Source: Rhabditoides inermis (lineage: Eukaryota > Nematoda > Chromadorea > Rhabditida > Rhabditidae). From it: a stretch of 64,000 nucleotides of DNA. The translations under genes were made by a program, and so were the position numbers. The DNA is taken from the NCBI GenBank assembly GCA_963966185.1, contig CAWZYM010000407.1, positions 428,001 through 492,000 on the forward strand. Reading direction: 5' to 3'. Positions 38,101 to 51,577 of this stretch are shown piece after piece (positions within the stretch are counted from its first letter, which is position 1; each line of letters opens with the position of its first letter). The notes under the pieces are model-generated. The model saw only the letters and a program-made list of their open reading frames with translations, was not told the origin of the DNA and ran no database searches.

Positions 38101-41100
38101 ACGATGTTTAGGGGTTTAGAACTTTTCACAAAGATGTTCAGGTGTAAAGAACTATTTCCTAGAACAGTTTAGAACTTTTCACAAAGATGTTTAGGGGTTC
38201 AGAACTTTTCACAAAGATGTTCAGGAGTTTAGAACATTTTACTAGAAAAGTTTAGAACTTTTCACAACGATGTTTAGGGGTTTAGAACTTTTCACAAAGA
38301 TGTTCAGGTGTTCAGAACGTTTTCCTAGAACAGTTTAGAACTTTTCACGAAGGTGTTCAGGAGTTTAGAACTTCTCCCTAGAACAATTTAGAACTTTTCG
38401 CAACGATGTTTAGGTGGTTAAAACTTTTCACAAAAATGTTCAGGTGTTTAGAACTTTTCCCCAGAACAGTTTAGAACTTTTCACAAAGATGTTCAGGAGT
38501 TTAGAGCTTTTCCCTAGAACAGTTTAGAACTTTTCACAAAGATGTTTAGGAGTTTAGAACTTTTCCCTAGAACAGTTTAGAACTTTTCACAAAGTTGTTT
38601 AAGGGTTTAGAACTTTTCGCAAAGATGTTCAGGAGTTTAGAACTTTTTACTAGAAAAAATTAGAACTTCTCACAAAAATGTTTAGGGGTTTATAACTTTT
38701 CACAAAGATGTTCAGGAGTTTAGAATTTCCCTAGAACAGTTAAGAACTTTTAACAAAGATGTTTAGGGGTTTAGAACTTTTCACAAAAATGTTCAGGTGT
38801 TTAGAACTTTTCCCTAGAACAGTTTAGAACTTTTCCCAAAGATGTTTAGGAGTTTGGAACTTTTCACAAAGATGTCAGGAGTTTAGAACTTTTCCCTAGA
38901 ACAGTTAAGAACTTTTCACAACGATGTTAAGGGGTTTAGAACTTTTCACAAAGATGTTCAGGTGTTCAGAACGTTTTCCTAGAACAGTTTAGAACTTTTC
39001 ACAAAGATGTTCAGAAGTTTAGAACCTTTCCCTAGAACAGTTCAGAACTTTTCACAACAATGTTTAGGGGTTTAGAACTTTTCACAAAGATGTTCAGAAG
39101 TTCAGAACTTCTCACTAGATTAGTTTAGAACTATCACAAATATGTTTAGGGGTTTAGAACTTTTCACAAAGATGTTCAGAAGTTTAGAACTTCACCCTAG
39201 AGCAGTTTAGAACTTTCCACAAAGATGTCAGAAGTTTAGAACATTTCCCTAGAACAGTTTAGAACTTTTCACAACGATGTTTAGGGGTTTAGAATTTTTC
39301 ACAACGATGTTTAGGGGTTTAGAACTTTTCACAAAGATGTTCAGGTGTTCAGAACGTTTTCCTAGAACAGTTTAGAACTTTTCACAAAGATGTTCAGGAG
39401 TTTAGAACCTTTCCCTAGAACAGTTTAGAACTTGTCACAACAATGTTTAGGGGTTTAGAACTTTTCACAAAGATGTTCAGGTGTTTAGAACTGTTTTCTA
39501 GAACAGTTTAGAAATTTCACAAAGATGTTCAGGAGTTTAGAATTTTCCCTAGAACAGTTTAGAACTTTTAACAAAGATGTTTAGGGGTTTAAAACTTTTC
39601 ACAATTATGTTCAGGTGTTTAGAACTTTTCCCTAGAACAGTTTAGAACTTTTCACAAAGATGTTCAGAAGTTTAGAGCTTTTCCCTAGAACAGTTTAGAA
39701 CTTTTCACAAAGATGTTTAGGGGTTTAGAACTTTTCACAAAGATGTTCAGGAGTTTAGAACTTTACCCTAGAGCAGTTTAGAACTTTCCACAAAGATGTC
39801 AGAAGTTTAGAGCTTTTCCCTAGAACAGTTTAGAACTTTTCACAACGATGTTTAGGGGTTTAGAACTTTTCACAAAGATGTTCAGGTGTAAAGAACTATT
39901 TCCTAGAACAGTTTAGAACTTTTCACAAAGATGTTTAGGGGTTCAGAACTTTTCACAAAGATGTTCAGGAGTTTAGAACATTTTACTAGAAAAGTTTAGA
40001 ACTTTTCACAACGATGTTTAGGGGTTTAGAACTTTTCACAAAGATGTTCAGGTGTTCAGAACGTTTTCCTAGAACAGTTTAGAACTTTTCACGAAGGTGT
40101 TCAGGAGTTTAGAACTTCTCCCTAGAACAATTTAGAACTTTTCGCAACGATGTTTAGGTGGTTAAAACTTTTCACAAAGATGTTCAGGTGTTTAGAACTT
40201 TTCCCCAGAACAGTTTAGAACTTTTCACAAAGATGTTCAGGAGTTTAGAATTTTTTTTAGAACTTTTCACAATGATGTTTAGAAGTTTAGAACTTTTCCC
40301 TAAAACAGTTTAGCACTTTTCACAACGATGTTTAGGGATTTAGAACTTTTCACAAAGATGTTCAGGAGTTTAGAACTTTTCCCTAGAACAGTTTAGAACT
40401 TTTCACAAAGTTGTTTAAGGGTTTAGAACTTTTCGCAAAGATGTTCAGGAGTTTAGAACTTTTTACTAGAAAAAATTAGAACTTCTCACAAAAATGTTTA
40501 GGGGTTTATAACTTTTCACAAAGATGTTCAGGAGTTTAGAATTTTCCCTAGAACAGTTTAGAACTTTTAACAAAGATGTTAAGGGGTTTAGAACTTTTCA
40601 CAAAGATGTCAGGAGTTTAGAACTTTTCCCTAGAACAGTTTAGAACTTTTCACAAAGATGTTCAGGTGTTCAGAACGTTTTCCTAGAACAGTTTAGAACT
40701 TTTCACGAAGGTGTTCAGGAGTTTAGAACTTCTCCCTAGAACAATTTAGAACTTTTCGCAACGATGTTTAGGTGGTTAAAACTTTTCACAAAGATGTTCA
40801 GGTGTTTAGAACTTTTCCCCAGAACAGTTTAGAACTTTTCACAAAGATGTTCAGGAGTTTAGAATTTTTTTTAGAACTTTTCACAATGATGTTTAGAAGT
40901 TTAGAACTTTTCCCTAAAACAGTTTATCACTTTTCACAACGATGTTTAGGGATTTAGAACTTTTCACAAAGATGTTCAGGTGTTTAGAGCTTTTCCCTAG
41001 AACAGTTTAGAACTTTTCACAAAGATGTTTAGGAGTTTAGAACTTTTCCCTAGAACAGTTTAGAACTTTTCACAAAGTTGTTTAAGGGTTTAGAACTTTT

Positions 41101-44100
41101 CGCAAAGATGTTCAGGAGTTTAGAACTTGTTACTAGAAAAAATTAGAACTTCTCACAAAAATGTTTAGGGGTTTATAACTTTTCACAAATATGTTCAGGA
41201 GTTTAGAATTTTCCTTAGAACAGTTTAGAACTTTTAACAAAGATGTTTAGGGGTTTAGAACTTTTCACAAAAATGTTCAGGTGTTTAGAACTTTTCCCTA
41301 GAACAGTTTAGAACTTTTCCCAAAGATGTTTAGGAGTTTGGAGCTTTTCCCTAGAACAGTTTAGAACTTTTCACAAAGATGTTTAGGGGTTTAGAACTTT
41401 TCACAAAGATGTTCAGGAGTTTAGAACTTTTCACAAAGATGTCAGGAGTTTAGAACTTTTCCCTAGAACAGTTTAGAACTTTTCACAACGATGTTAAGGG
41501 GTTTAGAACTTTTCACAAAGATGTTCAGGTGTTCAGAACGTTTTCCTAGAACAGTTTAGAACTTCTCACAAATATGTTTAGGGGTTTAGAACTTTTCACA
41601 AAGATGTTCAGGAGTTTAGAACATTTTACTAGAAAAGTTAAGAACTTTTCACAACGATGTTTAGGGGTTTAGAACTTTTCACAAAGATGTTCAGGTGTTC
41701 AGAACGTTTCCTAGAACAGTTTAGAACTTTTCACAAAGATGTTCAAGAGTTTAGAACTATTTTCTAGAACAGTTTAGAACTTTTCACAACGATGTTTAGG
41801 GGTTTAGAACTTTTCACAAAGATGTTCAGGTGTAAAGAACTATTTCCTAGAACAGTTTAGAACTTTTCACAAAGATGTTTAGGGGTTCAGAACTTTTCAC
41901 AAAGATGTTCAGGAGTTTAGAACATTTTACTAGAAAAGTTTAGAACTTTTCACAACGATGTTTAGGGGTTTAGAACTTTTCACAAAGATGTTCAGGTGTT
42001 CAGAACGTTTTCCTAGAACAGTTTAGAACTTTTCACGAAGGTGTTCAGGAGTTTAGAACTTCTCCCTAGAACAATTTAGAACTTTTCGCAACGATGTTTA
42101 GGTGGTTAAAACTTTTCACAAAAATGTTCAGGTGTTTAGAACTTTTCCCCAGAACAGTTTAGAACTTTTCACAAAGATGTTCAGGAGTTTAGAGCTTTTC
42201 CCTAGAACAGTTTAGAACTTTTCACAAAGATGTTTAGGAGTTTAGAACTTTTCCCTAGAACAGTTTAGAACTTTTCACAAAGTTGTTTAAGGGTTTAGAA
42301 CTTTTCGCAAAGATGTTCAGGAGTTTAGAACTTTTTACTAGAAAAAATTAGAACTTCTCACAAAAATGTTTAGGGGTTTATAACTTTTCACAAAGATGTT
42401 CAGGAGTTTAGAATTTCCCTAGAACAGTTTAGAACTTTTAACAAAGATGTTTAGGGGTTTAGAACTTTTCACAAAAATGTTCAGGTGTTTAGAACTTTTC
42501 CCTAGAACAGTTTAGAACTTTTCCCAAAGATGTTTAGGAGTTTGGAACTTTTCACAAAGATGTCAGGAGTTTAGAACTTTTCCCTAGAACAGTTTAGAAC
42601 TTTTCACAACGATGTTAAGGGGTTTAGAACTTTTCACAAAGATGTTCAGGTGTTCAGAACGTTTTCCTAGAACAGTTTAGAACTTTTCACAAAGATGTTC
42701 AGAAGTTTAGAACCTTTCCCTAGAACAGTTTAGAACTTTTCACAACAATGTTTAGGGGTTTAGAACTTTTCACAAAGATGTTCAGAAGTTCAGAACTTCT
42801 CACTAGATTAGTTTAGAACTATCACAAATATGTTTAGGGGTTTAGAACTTTTCACAAAGATGTTCAGAAGTTTAGAACTTCACCCTAGAGCAGTTTAGAA
42901 CTTTCCACAAAGATGTCAGAAGTTTAGAACATTTCCCTAGAACAGTTTAGAACTTTTCACAACGATGTTTAGGGGTTTAGAATTTTTCACAACGATGTTT
43001 AGGGGTTTAGAACTTTTCACAAAGATGTTCAGGTGTTCAGAACGTTTTCCTAGAACAGTTTAGAACTTTTCACAAAGATGTTCAGGAGTTTAGAACCTTT
43101 CCCTAGAACAGTTTAGAACTTGTCACAACAATGTTTAGGGGTTTAGAACTTTTCACAAAGATGTTCAGGTGTTTAGAACTGTTTTCTAGAACAGTTTAGA
43201 AATTTCACAAAGATGTTCAGGAGTTTAGAATTTTCCCTAGAACAGTTTAGAACTTTTAACAAAGATGTTTAGGGGTTTAAAACTTTTCACAATTATGTTC
43301 AGGTGTTTAGAACTTTTCCCTAGAACAGTTTAGAACTTTTCACAAAGATGTTCAGAAGTTTAGAGCTTTTCCCTAGAACAGTTTAGAACTTTTCACAAAG
43401 ATGTTTAGGGGTTTAGAACTTTTCACAAAGATGTTCAGGAGTTTAGAACTTTACCCTAGAGCAGTTTAGAACTTTCCACAAAGATGTCAGAAGTTTAGAG
43501 CTTTTCCCTAGAACAGTTTAGAACTTTTCACAAAGATGTTTAGGGGTTTAGAACTTTTCACAAAGATGTTCAGGAGTTTAGAACATTTTACTAGAAAAGT
43601 TAAGAACTTCTCACAAATATGTTTAGGGGTTTAGAACTTTTCACAAAGATGTTCAGGAGTTTAGAACATTTTACTAGAAAAGTTAAGAACTTTTCACAAC
43701 GATGTTTAGGGGTTTAGAACTTTTCACAAAGATGTTCAGGTGTTCAGAACGTTTCCTAGAACAGTTTAGAACTTTTCACAAAGATGTTCAAGAGTTTAGA
43801 ACTATTTTCTAGAACAGTTTAGAACTTTTCACAACGATGTTTAGGGGTTTAGAACTTTTCACAAAGATGTTCAGGTGTAAAGAACTATTTCCTAGAACAG
43901 TTTAGAACTTTTCACAAAGATGTTTAGGGGTTCAGAACTTTTCACAAAGATGTTCAGGAGTTTAGAACATTTTACTAGAAAAGTTTAGAACTTTTCACAA
44001 CGATGTTTAGGGGTTTAGAACTTTTCACAAAGATGTTCAGGTGTTCAGAACGTTTTCCTAGAACAGTTTAGAACTTTTCACGAAGGTGTTCAGGAGTTTA

Positions 44101-45266
44101 GAACTTCTCCCTAGAACAATTTAGAACTTGTCGCAACGATGTTTAGGTGGTTAAAACTTTTCACAAAGATGTTCAGGTGTTTAGAACTTTTCCCCAGAAC
44201 AGTTTAGAACTTTTCACAAAGATGTTCAGGAGTTTAGAATTTTTTTTAGAACTTTTCACAATGATGTTTAGAAGTTTAGAACTTTTCCCTAAAACAGTTT
44301 AGCACTTTTCACAACGATGTTTAGGGATTTAGAACTTTTCACAAAGATGTTCAGGAGTTTAGAACTTTTCCCTAGAACAGTTTAGAACTTTTCACAAAGT
44401 TGTTTAAGGGTTTAGAACTTTTCGCAAAGATGTTCAGGAGTTTAGAACTTTTTACTAGAAAAAATTAGAACTTCTCACAAAAATGTTTAGGGGTTTATAA
44501 CTTTTCACAAAGATGTTCAGGAGTTTAGAATTTTCCCTAGAACAGTTTAGAACTTTTAACAAAGATGTTAAGGGGTTTAGAACTTTTCACAAAGATGTCA
44601 GGAGTTTAGAACTTTTCCCTAGAACAGTTTAGAACTTTTCACAACGATGTTAAGGGGTTTAGAACTTTTCACAAAGATGTTCAGGTGTTCAGAACGTTTT
44701 CCTAGAACAGTTTAGAACTTTTCACAAAGATGTTCAGAAGTTTAGAACCTTTCCCTAGAACAGTTTAGAACTTTTCACAACAATGTTTAGGGGTTTAGAA
44801 CTTTTCACAAAGATGTTCAGAAAATCAGAACTTCTCACTAGATTAGTTTAGAACTATCACAAATATGTTTAGGGGTTTAGAACTTTTCACAAAGATGTTC
44901 AGAAGTTTAGAACTTCACCCTAGAGCAGTTTAGAACTTTCCACAAAGATGTCAGAAGTTTAGAACATTTCCCTAGAACAGTTTAGAACTTTTCACAACGA
45001 TGTTTAGGGGTTTAGAATTTTTCACAACGATGTTTAGGGGTTTAGAACTTTTCACAAAGATGTTCAGGTGTTCAGAACGTTTTCCTAGAACAGTTTAGAA
45101 CTTTTCACAAAGATGTTCAGGAGTTTAGAACCTTTCCCTAGAACAGTTTAGAACTTGTCACAACAATGTTTAGGGGTTTAGAACTTTTCACAAAGATGTT
45201 CAGGTGTTTAGAACTGTTTTCTAGAACAGTTTAGAAATTTCACAAAGATGTTCAGGAGTTTAGAAT
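35110..45266 (+). repeat. S30b super-repeat copy 2 (10,157 bp)
   Basis: Tandem copy at a constant 10,157-bp offset. Marker pairs: the CAGAAAATCAGAAC variant at 34661 and 44818, and the GTTTATCAC stretch at 30766 and 40923. In the lines I compared by eye, one difference appeared: T at 33973 against G at 44130. Such near-identity means very recent amplification, active homogenisation, or an assembly duplication. Confidence 0.9.
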
Positions 45267-47617
45267 TTTCCCTAGAACAGTTTAGAACTTTTCACAAAGA
45301 TGTTTAGGGGTTTAGAACTTTTCACAAAGATGTTCAGGAGTTTAGAACTTTACCCTAGAGCAGTTTAGAGACTTTTCCACAAAGATGTCAGAAGTTTAGA
45401 ACTTTTCCCTAGAACAGTTTAGAACTTTTCACAAAGATGTTTAGGGGTTTAGAACTTTTCACAAAGATGTTCAGGTGTTCAGAACGTTTCTAGAAAGTTT
45501 AGAACTTTTCACAAAGATGTTCAGAGTTTAGAACTATTTTCTAGAACAGTTTAGAACTTTTCACAACGATGTTTAGGGGTTTAGAACTTTTCACAAAGAT
45601 GTTCAGGTGTAAAGAACTATTTCCTAGAACAGTTTAGAACTTTTCACAAAGATGTTTAGGGGTTCAGAACTTTTCACAAAGATGTTCAGGAGTTTAGAAC
45701 ATTTTACTAGAAAAGTTTAGAACTTTTCACAACGATGTTTAGGGGTTTAGAACTTTTCACAAAGATGTTCAGGTGTTCAGAACGTTTTCCTAGAACAGTT
45801 TAGAACTTTTCACGAAGGTGTTCAGGAGTTTAGAACTTCTCCCTAGAACAATTTAGAACTTTTCGCAACGATGTTTAGGTGGTTAAACTTTTCACAAAGA
45901 TGTTCAGGTGTTTAGAACTTTTCCTAGAACAGTTTAGAACTTTTCACAAAGATGTTCAGGAGTTTAGAACTTTTTTTAGAACTTTTCACAACGATGTTTA
46001 GGTGGTTAAAAGAAGATGTTCAGAACTTTTCCCTAAACAGTTTAGCACTTTTCACAACGATGTTTAGGGATTTAGAACTTTTCACAAAGATGTTCAGGAG
46101 TTTAGAACTTTTCCCTAGAACAGTTTAGAACTTTTCACAAAGTTGTTTAAGGGTTTAGAACTTTTCGCAAAGATGTTCAGGAGTTTAGAACTTTTTACTA
46201 GAAAAAATTAGAACTTCTCACAAAAATGTTTAGGGGTTTATAACTTTTCACAAAGATGTTCAGGAGTTTAGAATTTTCCCTAGAACAGTTTAGAACTTTT
46301 AACAAAGATGTTAAGGGGTTTAGAACTTTTCACAAAGATGTCAGGAGTTTAGAACTTTTCCCTAGAACAGTTTAGAACTTTTCACAACGATGTTAAGGGG
46401 TTTAGAACTTTTCACAAAGATGTTCAGGTGTTCAGAACGTTTTCCTAGAACAGTTTAGAACTTTTCACAAAGATGTTCAGAAGTTTAGAACCTTTCCCTA
46501 GAACAGTTTAGAACTTTTCACAACAATGTTTAGGGGTTTAGAACTTTTCACAAAGATGTTCAGAAGTTTAGAACTTCTCACTAGATTAGTTTAGAACTAT
46601 CACAAATATGTTTAGGGGTTTAGAACTTTTCACAAAGATGTTCAGAAGTTTAGAACTTCACCCTAGAGCAGTTTAGAACTTTCACAAAGATGTCAGAAGT
46701 TTAGAACATTTCCCTAGAACAGTTTAGAACTTTTCACAACGATGTTTAGGGGTTTAGAATTTTTCACAACGATGTTTAGGGGTTTAGAACTTTTCACAAA
46801 GATGTTCAGGTGTTCAGAACGTTTTCCTAGAACAGTTTAGAACTTTTCACAAAGATGTTCAGGAGTTTAGAACCTTTCCCTAGAACAGTTTAGAACTTGT
46901 CACAACAATGTTTAGGGGTTTAGAACTTTTCACAAAGATGTTCAGGTGTTTAGAACTGTTTTCTAGAACAGTTTAGAAATTTCACAAAGATGTTCAGGAG
47001 TTTAGAATTTTCCCTAGAACAGTTTAGAACTTTTAACAAAGATGTTTAGGGGTTTAAAACTTTTCACAATTATGTTCAGGTGTTTAGAACTTTCCCTAGA
47101 ACAGTTTAGAACTTTTCACAAAGATGTTCAGAAGTTTAGAGCTTTTCCCTAGAACAGTTTAGAACTTTTCACAAAGATGTTTAGGGGTTTAGAACTTTTC
47201 ACAAAGATGTTCAGGAGTTTAGAACTTTACCCTAGAGCAGTTTAGAACTTTCCACAAAGATGTCAGAAGTTTAGAGCTTTTCCCTAGAACAGTTTAGAAC
47301 TTTTCACAAAGATGTTTAGGGGTTTAGAACTTTTCACAAAGATGTTCAGGAGTTTAGAACATTTTACTAAAAAGTTCAAGAACGTTTCCTAGAACAGTTT
47401 AGAACTTTTCACAAAGATGTTCAAGAGTTTAGAACTATTTTCTAGAACAGTTTAGAACTTTTCACAACGATGTTTAGGGGTTTAGAACTTTTCACAAAGA
47501 TGTTCAGGTGTAAAGAACTATTTCCTAGAACAGTTTAGAACTTTTCACAAAGATGTTTAGGGGTTCAGAACTTTTCACAAAGATGTTCAGGAGTTTAGAA
47601 CATTTTACTAGAAAAGG
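45267..47617 (+). repeat. S30b super-repeat, partial and decayed copy 3
   Basis: The region begins exactly where copy 3 should begin (35110 + 10,157), with the same TTTAGAATTTTCCC start. A deletion of about 167 bp lies near 45.4 kb, and many 1-3-base indels occur that are absent from copies 1 and 2. Examples are AGTTTAGAGAC at 45364, GTTTCTAGAAAG at 45486 and the scrambled GGTTAAAAGAAGATG near 46004. Confidence 0.85.
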
Positions 47618-50600
47618 TTTAGAACTTTTCACAAAGATGTTCAGGTGTTCAGAACGTTTTCCTAGAACAGTTTAGAACTTTTCACAAAGATGTTCAGGAG
47701 TTTAGAACCTTTCCCTAGAACAGTTTAGAACTTGTCACAACAATGTTTAGGGGTTTAGAACTTTTCACAAAGATGTTCAGGTGTTTAGAACTGTTTTCTA
47801 GAACAGTTTAGAAATTTCACAAAGATGTTCAGGAGTTTAGAATTTTCCCTAGAACAGTTTAGAACTTTTAACAAAGATGTTTAGGGGTTTAAAACTTTTC
47901 ACAATTATGTTCAGGTGTTTAGAACTTTTCCCTAGAACAGTTTAGAACTTTTCACAAAGATGTTCAGAAGTTTAGAGCTTTTCCCTAGAACAGTTTAGAA
48001 CTTTTCACAAAGATGTTTAGGGGTTTAGAACTTTTCACAAAGATGTTCAGGAGTTTAGAACTTTACCCTAGAGCAGTTTAGAACTTTCCACAAAGATGTC
48101 AGAAGTTTAGAGCTTTTCCCTAGAACAGTTTAGAACTTTTCACAAAGATGTTTAGGGGTTTAGAACTTTTCACAAAGATGTTCAGGAGTTTAGAACATTT
48201 TACTAGAAAAGTTAAGAACTTCTCACAAATATGTTTAGGGGTTTAGAACTTTTCACAAAGATGTTCAGGAGTTTAGAACATTTTACTAGAAAAGTTAAGA
48301 ACTTTTCACAACGATGTTTAGGGGTTTAGAACTTTTCACAAAGATGTTCAGGTGTTCAGAACGTTTCCTAGAACAGTTTAGAACTTTTCACAAAGATGTT
48401 CAAGAGTTTAGAACTATTTTCTAGAACAGTTTAGAACTTTTCACAACGATGTTTAGGGGTTTAGAACTTTTCACAAAGATGTTCAGGTGTAAAGAACTAT
48501 TTCCTAGAACAGTTTAGAACTTTTCACAAAGATGTTTAGGGGTTCAGAACTTTTCACAAAGATGTTCAGGAGTTTAGAACATTTTACTAGAAAAGTTTAG
48601 AACTTTTCACAACGATGTTTAGGGGTTTAGAACTTTTCACAAAGATGTTCAGGTGTTCAGAACGTTTTCCTAGAACAGTTTAGAACTTTTCACGAAGGTG
48701 TTCAGGAGTTTAGAACTTCTCCCTAGAACAATTTAGAACTTTTCGCAACGATGTTTAGGTGGTTAAAACTTTTCACAAAGATGTTCAGGTGTTTAGAACT
48801 TTTCCCCAGAACAGTTTAGAACTTTTCACAAAGATGTTCAGGAGTTTAGAATTTTTTTTAGAACTTTTCACAATGATGTTTAGAAGTTTAGAACTTTTCC
48901 CTAAAACAGTTTAGCACTTTTCACAACGATGTTTAGGGATTTAGAACTTTTCACAAAGATGTTCAGGAGTTTAGAACTTTTCCCTAGAACAGTTTAGAAC
49001 TTTTCACAAAGTTGTTTAAGGGTTTAGAACTTTTCGCAAAGATGTTCAGGAGTTTAGAACTTTTTACTAGAAAAAATTAGAACTTCTCACAAAAATGTTT
49101 AGGGGTTTATAACTTTTCACAAAGATGTTCAGGAGTTTAGAATTTTCCCTAGAACAGTTTAGAACTTTTAACAAAGATGTTAAGGGGTTTAGAACTTTTC
49201 ACAAAGATGTCAGGAGTTTAGAACTTTTCCCTAGAACAGTTTAGAACTTTTCACAACGATGTTAAGGGGTTTAGAACTTTTCACAAAGATGTTCAGGTGT
49301 TCAGAACGTTTTCCTAGAACAGTTTAGAACTTTTCACAAAGATGTTCAGAAGTTTAGAACCTTTCCCTAGAACAGTTTAGAACTTTTCACAACAATGTTT
49401 AGGGGTTTAGAACTTTTCACAAAGATGTTCAGAAAATCAGAACTTCTCACTAGATTAGTTTAGAACTATCACAAATATGTTTAGGGGTTTAGAACTTTTC
49501 ACAAAGATGTTCAGAAGTTTAGAACTTCACCCTAGAGCAGTTTAGAACTTTCCACAAAGATGTCAGAAGTTTAGAACATTTCCCTAGAACAGTTTAGAAC
49601 TTTTCACAACGATGTTTAGGGGTTTAGAATTTTTCACAACGATGTTTAGGGGTTTAGAACTTTTCACAAAGATGTTCAGGTGTTCAGAACGTTTTCCTAG
49701 AACAGTTTAGAACTTTTCACAAAGATGTTCAGGAGTTTAGAACCTTTCCCTAGAACAGTTTAGAACTTGTCACAACAATGTTTAGGGGTTTAGAACTTTT
49801 CACAAAGATGTTCAGGTGTTTAGAACTGTTTTCTAGAACAGTTTAGAAATTTCACAAAGATGTTCAGGAGTTTAGAATTTTCCCTAGAACAGTTTAGAAC
49901 TTTTCACAAAGATGTTTAGGGGTTTAGAACTTTTCACAAAGATGTTCAGGAGTTTAGAACTTTACCCTAGAGCAGTTTAGAACTTTCCACAAAGATGTCA
50001 GAAGTTTAGAGCTTTTCCCTAGAACAGTTTAGAACTTTTCACAAAGATGTTTAGGGGTTTAGAACTTTTCACAAAGATGTTCAGGAGTTTAGAACATTTT
50101 ACTAGAAAAGTTAAGAACTTCTCACAAATATGTTTAGGGGTTTAGAACTTTTCACAAAGATGTTCAGGAGTTTAGAACATTTTACTAGAAAAGTTAAGAA
50201 CTTTTCACAACGATGTTTAGGGGTTTAGAACTTTTCACAAAGATGTTCAGGTGTTCAGAACGTTTCCTAGAACAGTTTAGAACTTTTCACAAAGATGTTC
50301 AAGAGTTTAGAACTATTTTCTAGAACAGTTTAGAACTTTTCACAACGATGTTTAGGGGTTTAGAACTTTTCACAAAGATGTTCAGGTGTAAAGAACTATT
50401 TCCTAGAACAGTTTAGAACTTTTCACAAAGATGTTTAGGGGTTCAGAACTTTTCACAAAGATGTTCAGGAGTTTAGAACATTTTACTAGAAAAGTTTAGA
50501 ACTTTTCACAACGATGTTTAGGGGTTTAGAACTTTTCACAAAGATGTTCAGGTGTTCAGAACGTTTTCCTAGAACAGTTTAGAACTTTTCACGAAGGTGT

Positions 50601-51577
50601 TCAGGAGTTTAGAACTTCTCCCTAGAACAATTTAGAACTTTTCGCAACGATGTTTAGGTGGTTAAAACTTTTCACAAAGATGTTCAGGTGTTTAGAACTT
50701 TTCCCCAGAACAGTTTAGAACTTTTCACAAAGATGTTCAGGAGTTTAGAATTTTTTTTAGAACTTTTCACAATGATGTTTAGAAGTTTAGAACTTTTCCC
50801 TAAACAGTTTAGCACTTTTCACAACGATGTTTAGGGATTTAGAACTTTTCACAAAGATGTTCAGGAGTTTAGAACTTTTCCCTAGAACAGTTTAGAACTT
50901 TTCACAAAGTTGTTTAAGGGTTTAGAACTTTTCGCAAAGATGTTCAGGAGTTTAGAACTTTTTACTAGAAAAAATTAGAACTTCTCACAAAAATGTTTAG
51001 GGGTTTATAACTTTTCACAAAGATGTTCAGGAGTTTAGAATTTTCCCTAGAACAGTTTAGAACTTTTAACAAAGATGTTAAGGGGTTTAGAACTTTTCAC
51101 AAAGATGTCAGGAGTTTAGAACTTTTCCCTAGAACAGTTTAGAACTTTTCACAACGATGTTAAGGGGTTTAGAACTTTTCACAAAGATGTTCAGGTGTTC
51201 AGAACGTTTTCCTAGAACAGTTTAGAACTTTTCACAAAGATGTTCAGAAGTTTAGAACTTTTCACAAACAGTTTAGAACTTTTCACAGACAATGTTTAGG
51301 GGTTTAGAACTTTTCACAAAGATGTTCAGAAGTTCAGAACTTTCACTAGATTAGTTTAGAACTATCACAAATATGTTTAGGGGTTTAGAACTTTTCACAA
51401 AGATGTTCAGAAGTTTAGAACTTCACCCTAGAGTTTAGAACAGTTTAGAGACTTTCACAAAGATGTCAGAAGTTTAGAACATTTCCCTAGAACAGTTTAG
51501 AACTTTTCACAACGATGTTTAGGTTTAGAATTTTCACAACGATGTTTAGGGGTTTAGAACACAACGATGTTTAGGGG
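47618..51577 (+). repeat. S30b higher-order repeat, 3,960-bp copy 1
   Basis: Aligns with 51578 onward at a 3,960-bp offset up to about 49.9 kb. After that this copy lacks about 135 bp and the offset becomes 4,095. Its last 330 bp (51247-51560) carry dense small indels like those at 45.4-47.4 kb. Confidence 0.85.

Noticed and set aside
30615..40957. Identical 61-codon frames at 30615-30800 and 40772-40957
   Set aside because: They are the same S30b stretch in the two 10,157-bp copies. Useful as a marker, but not evidence of coding.
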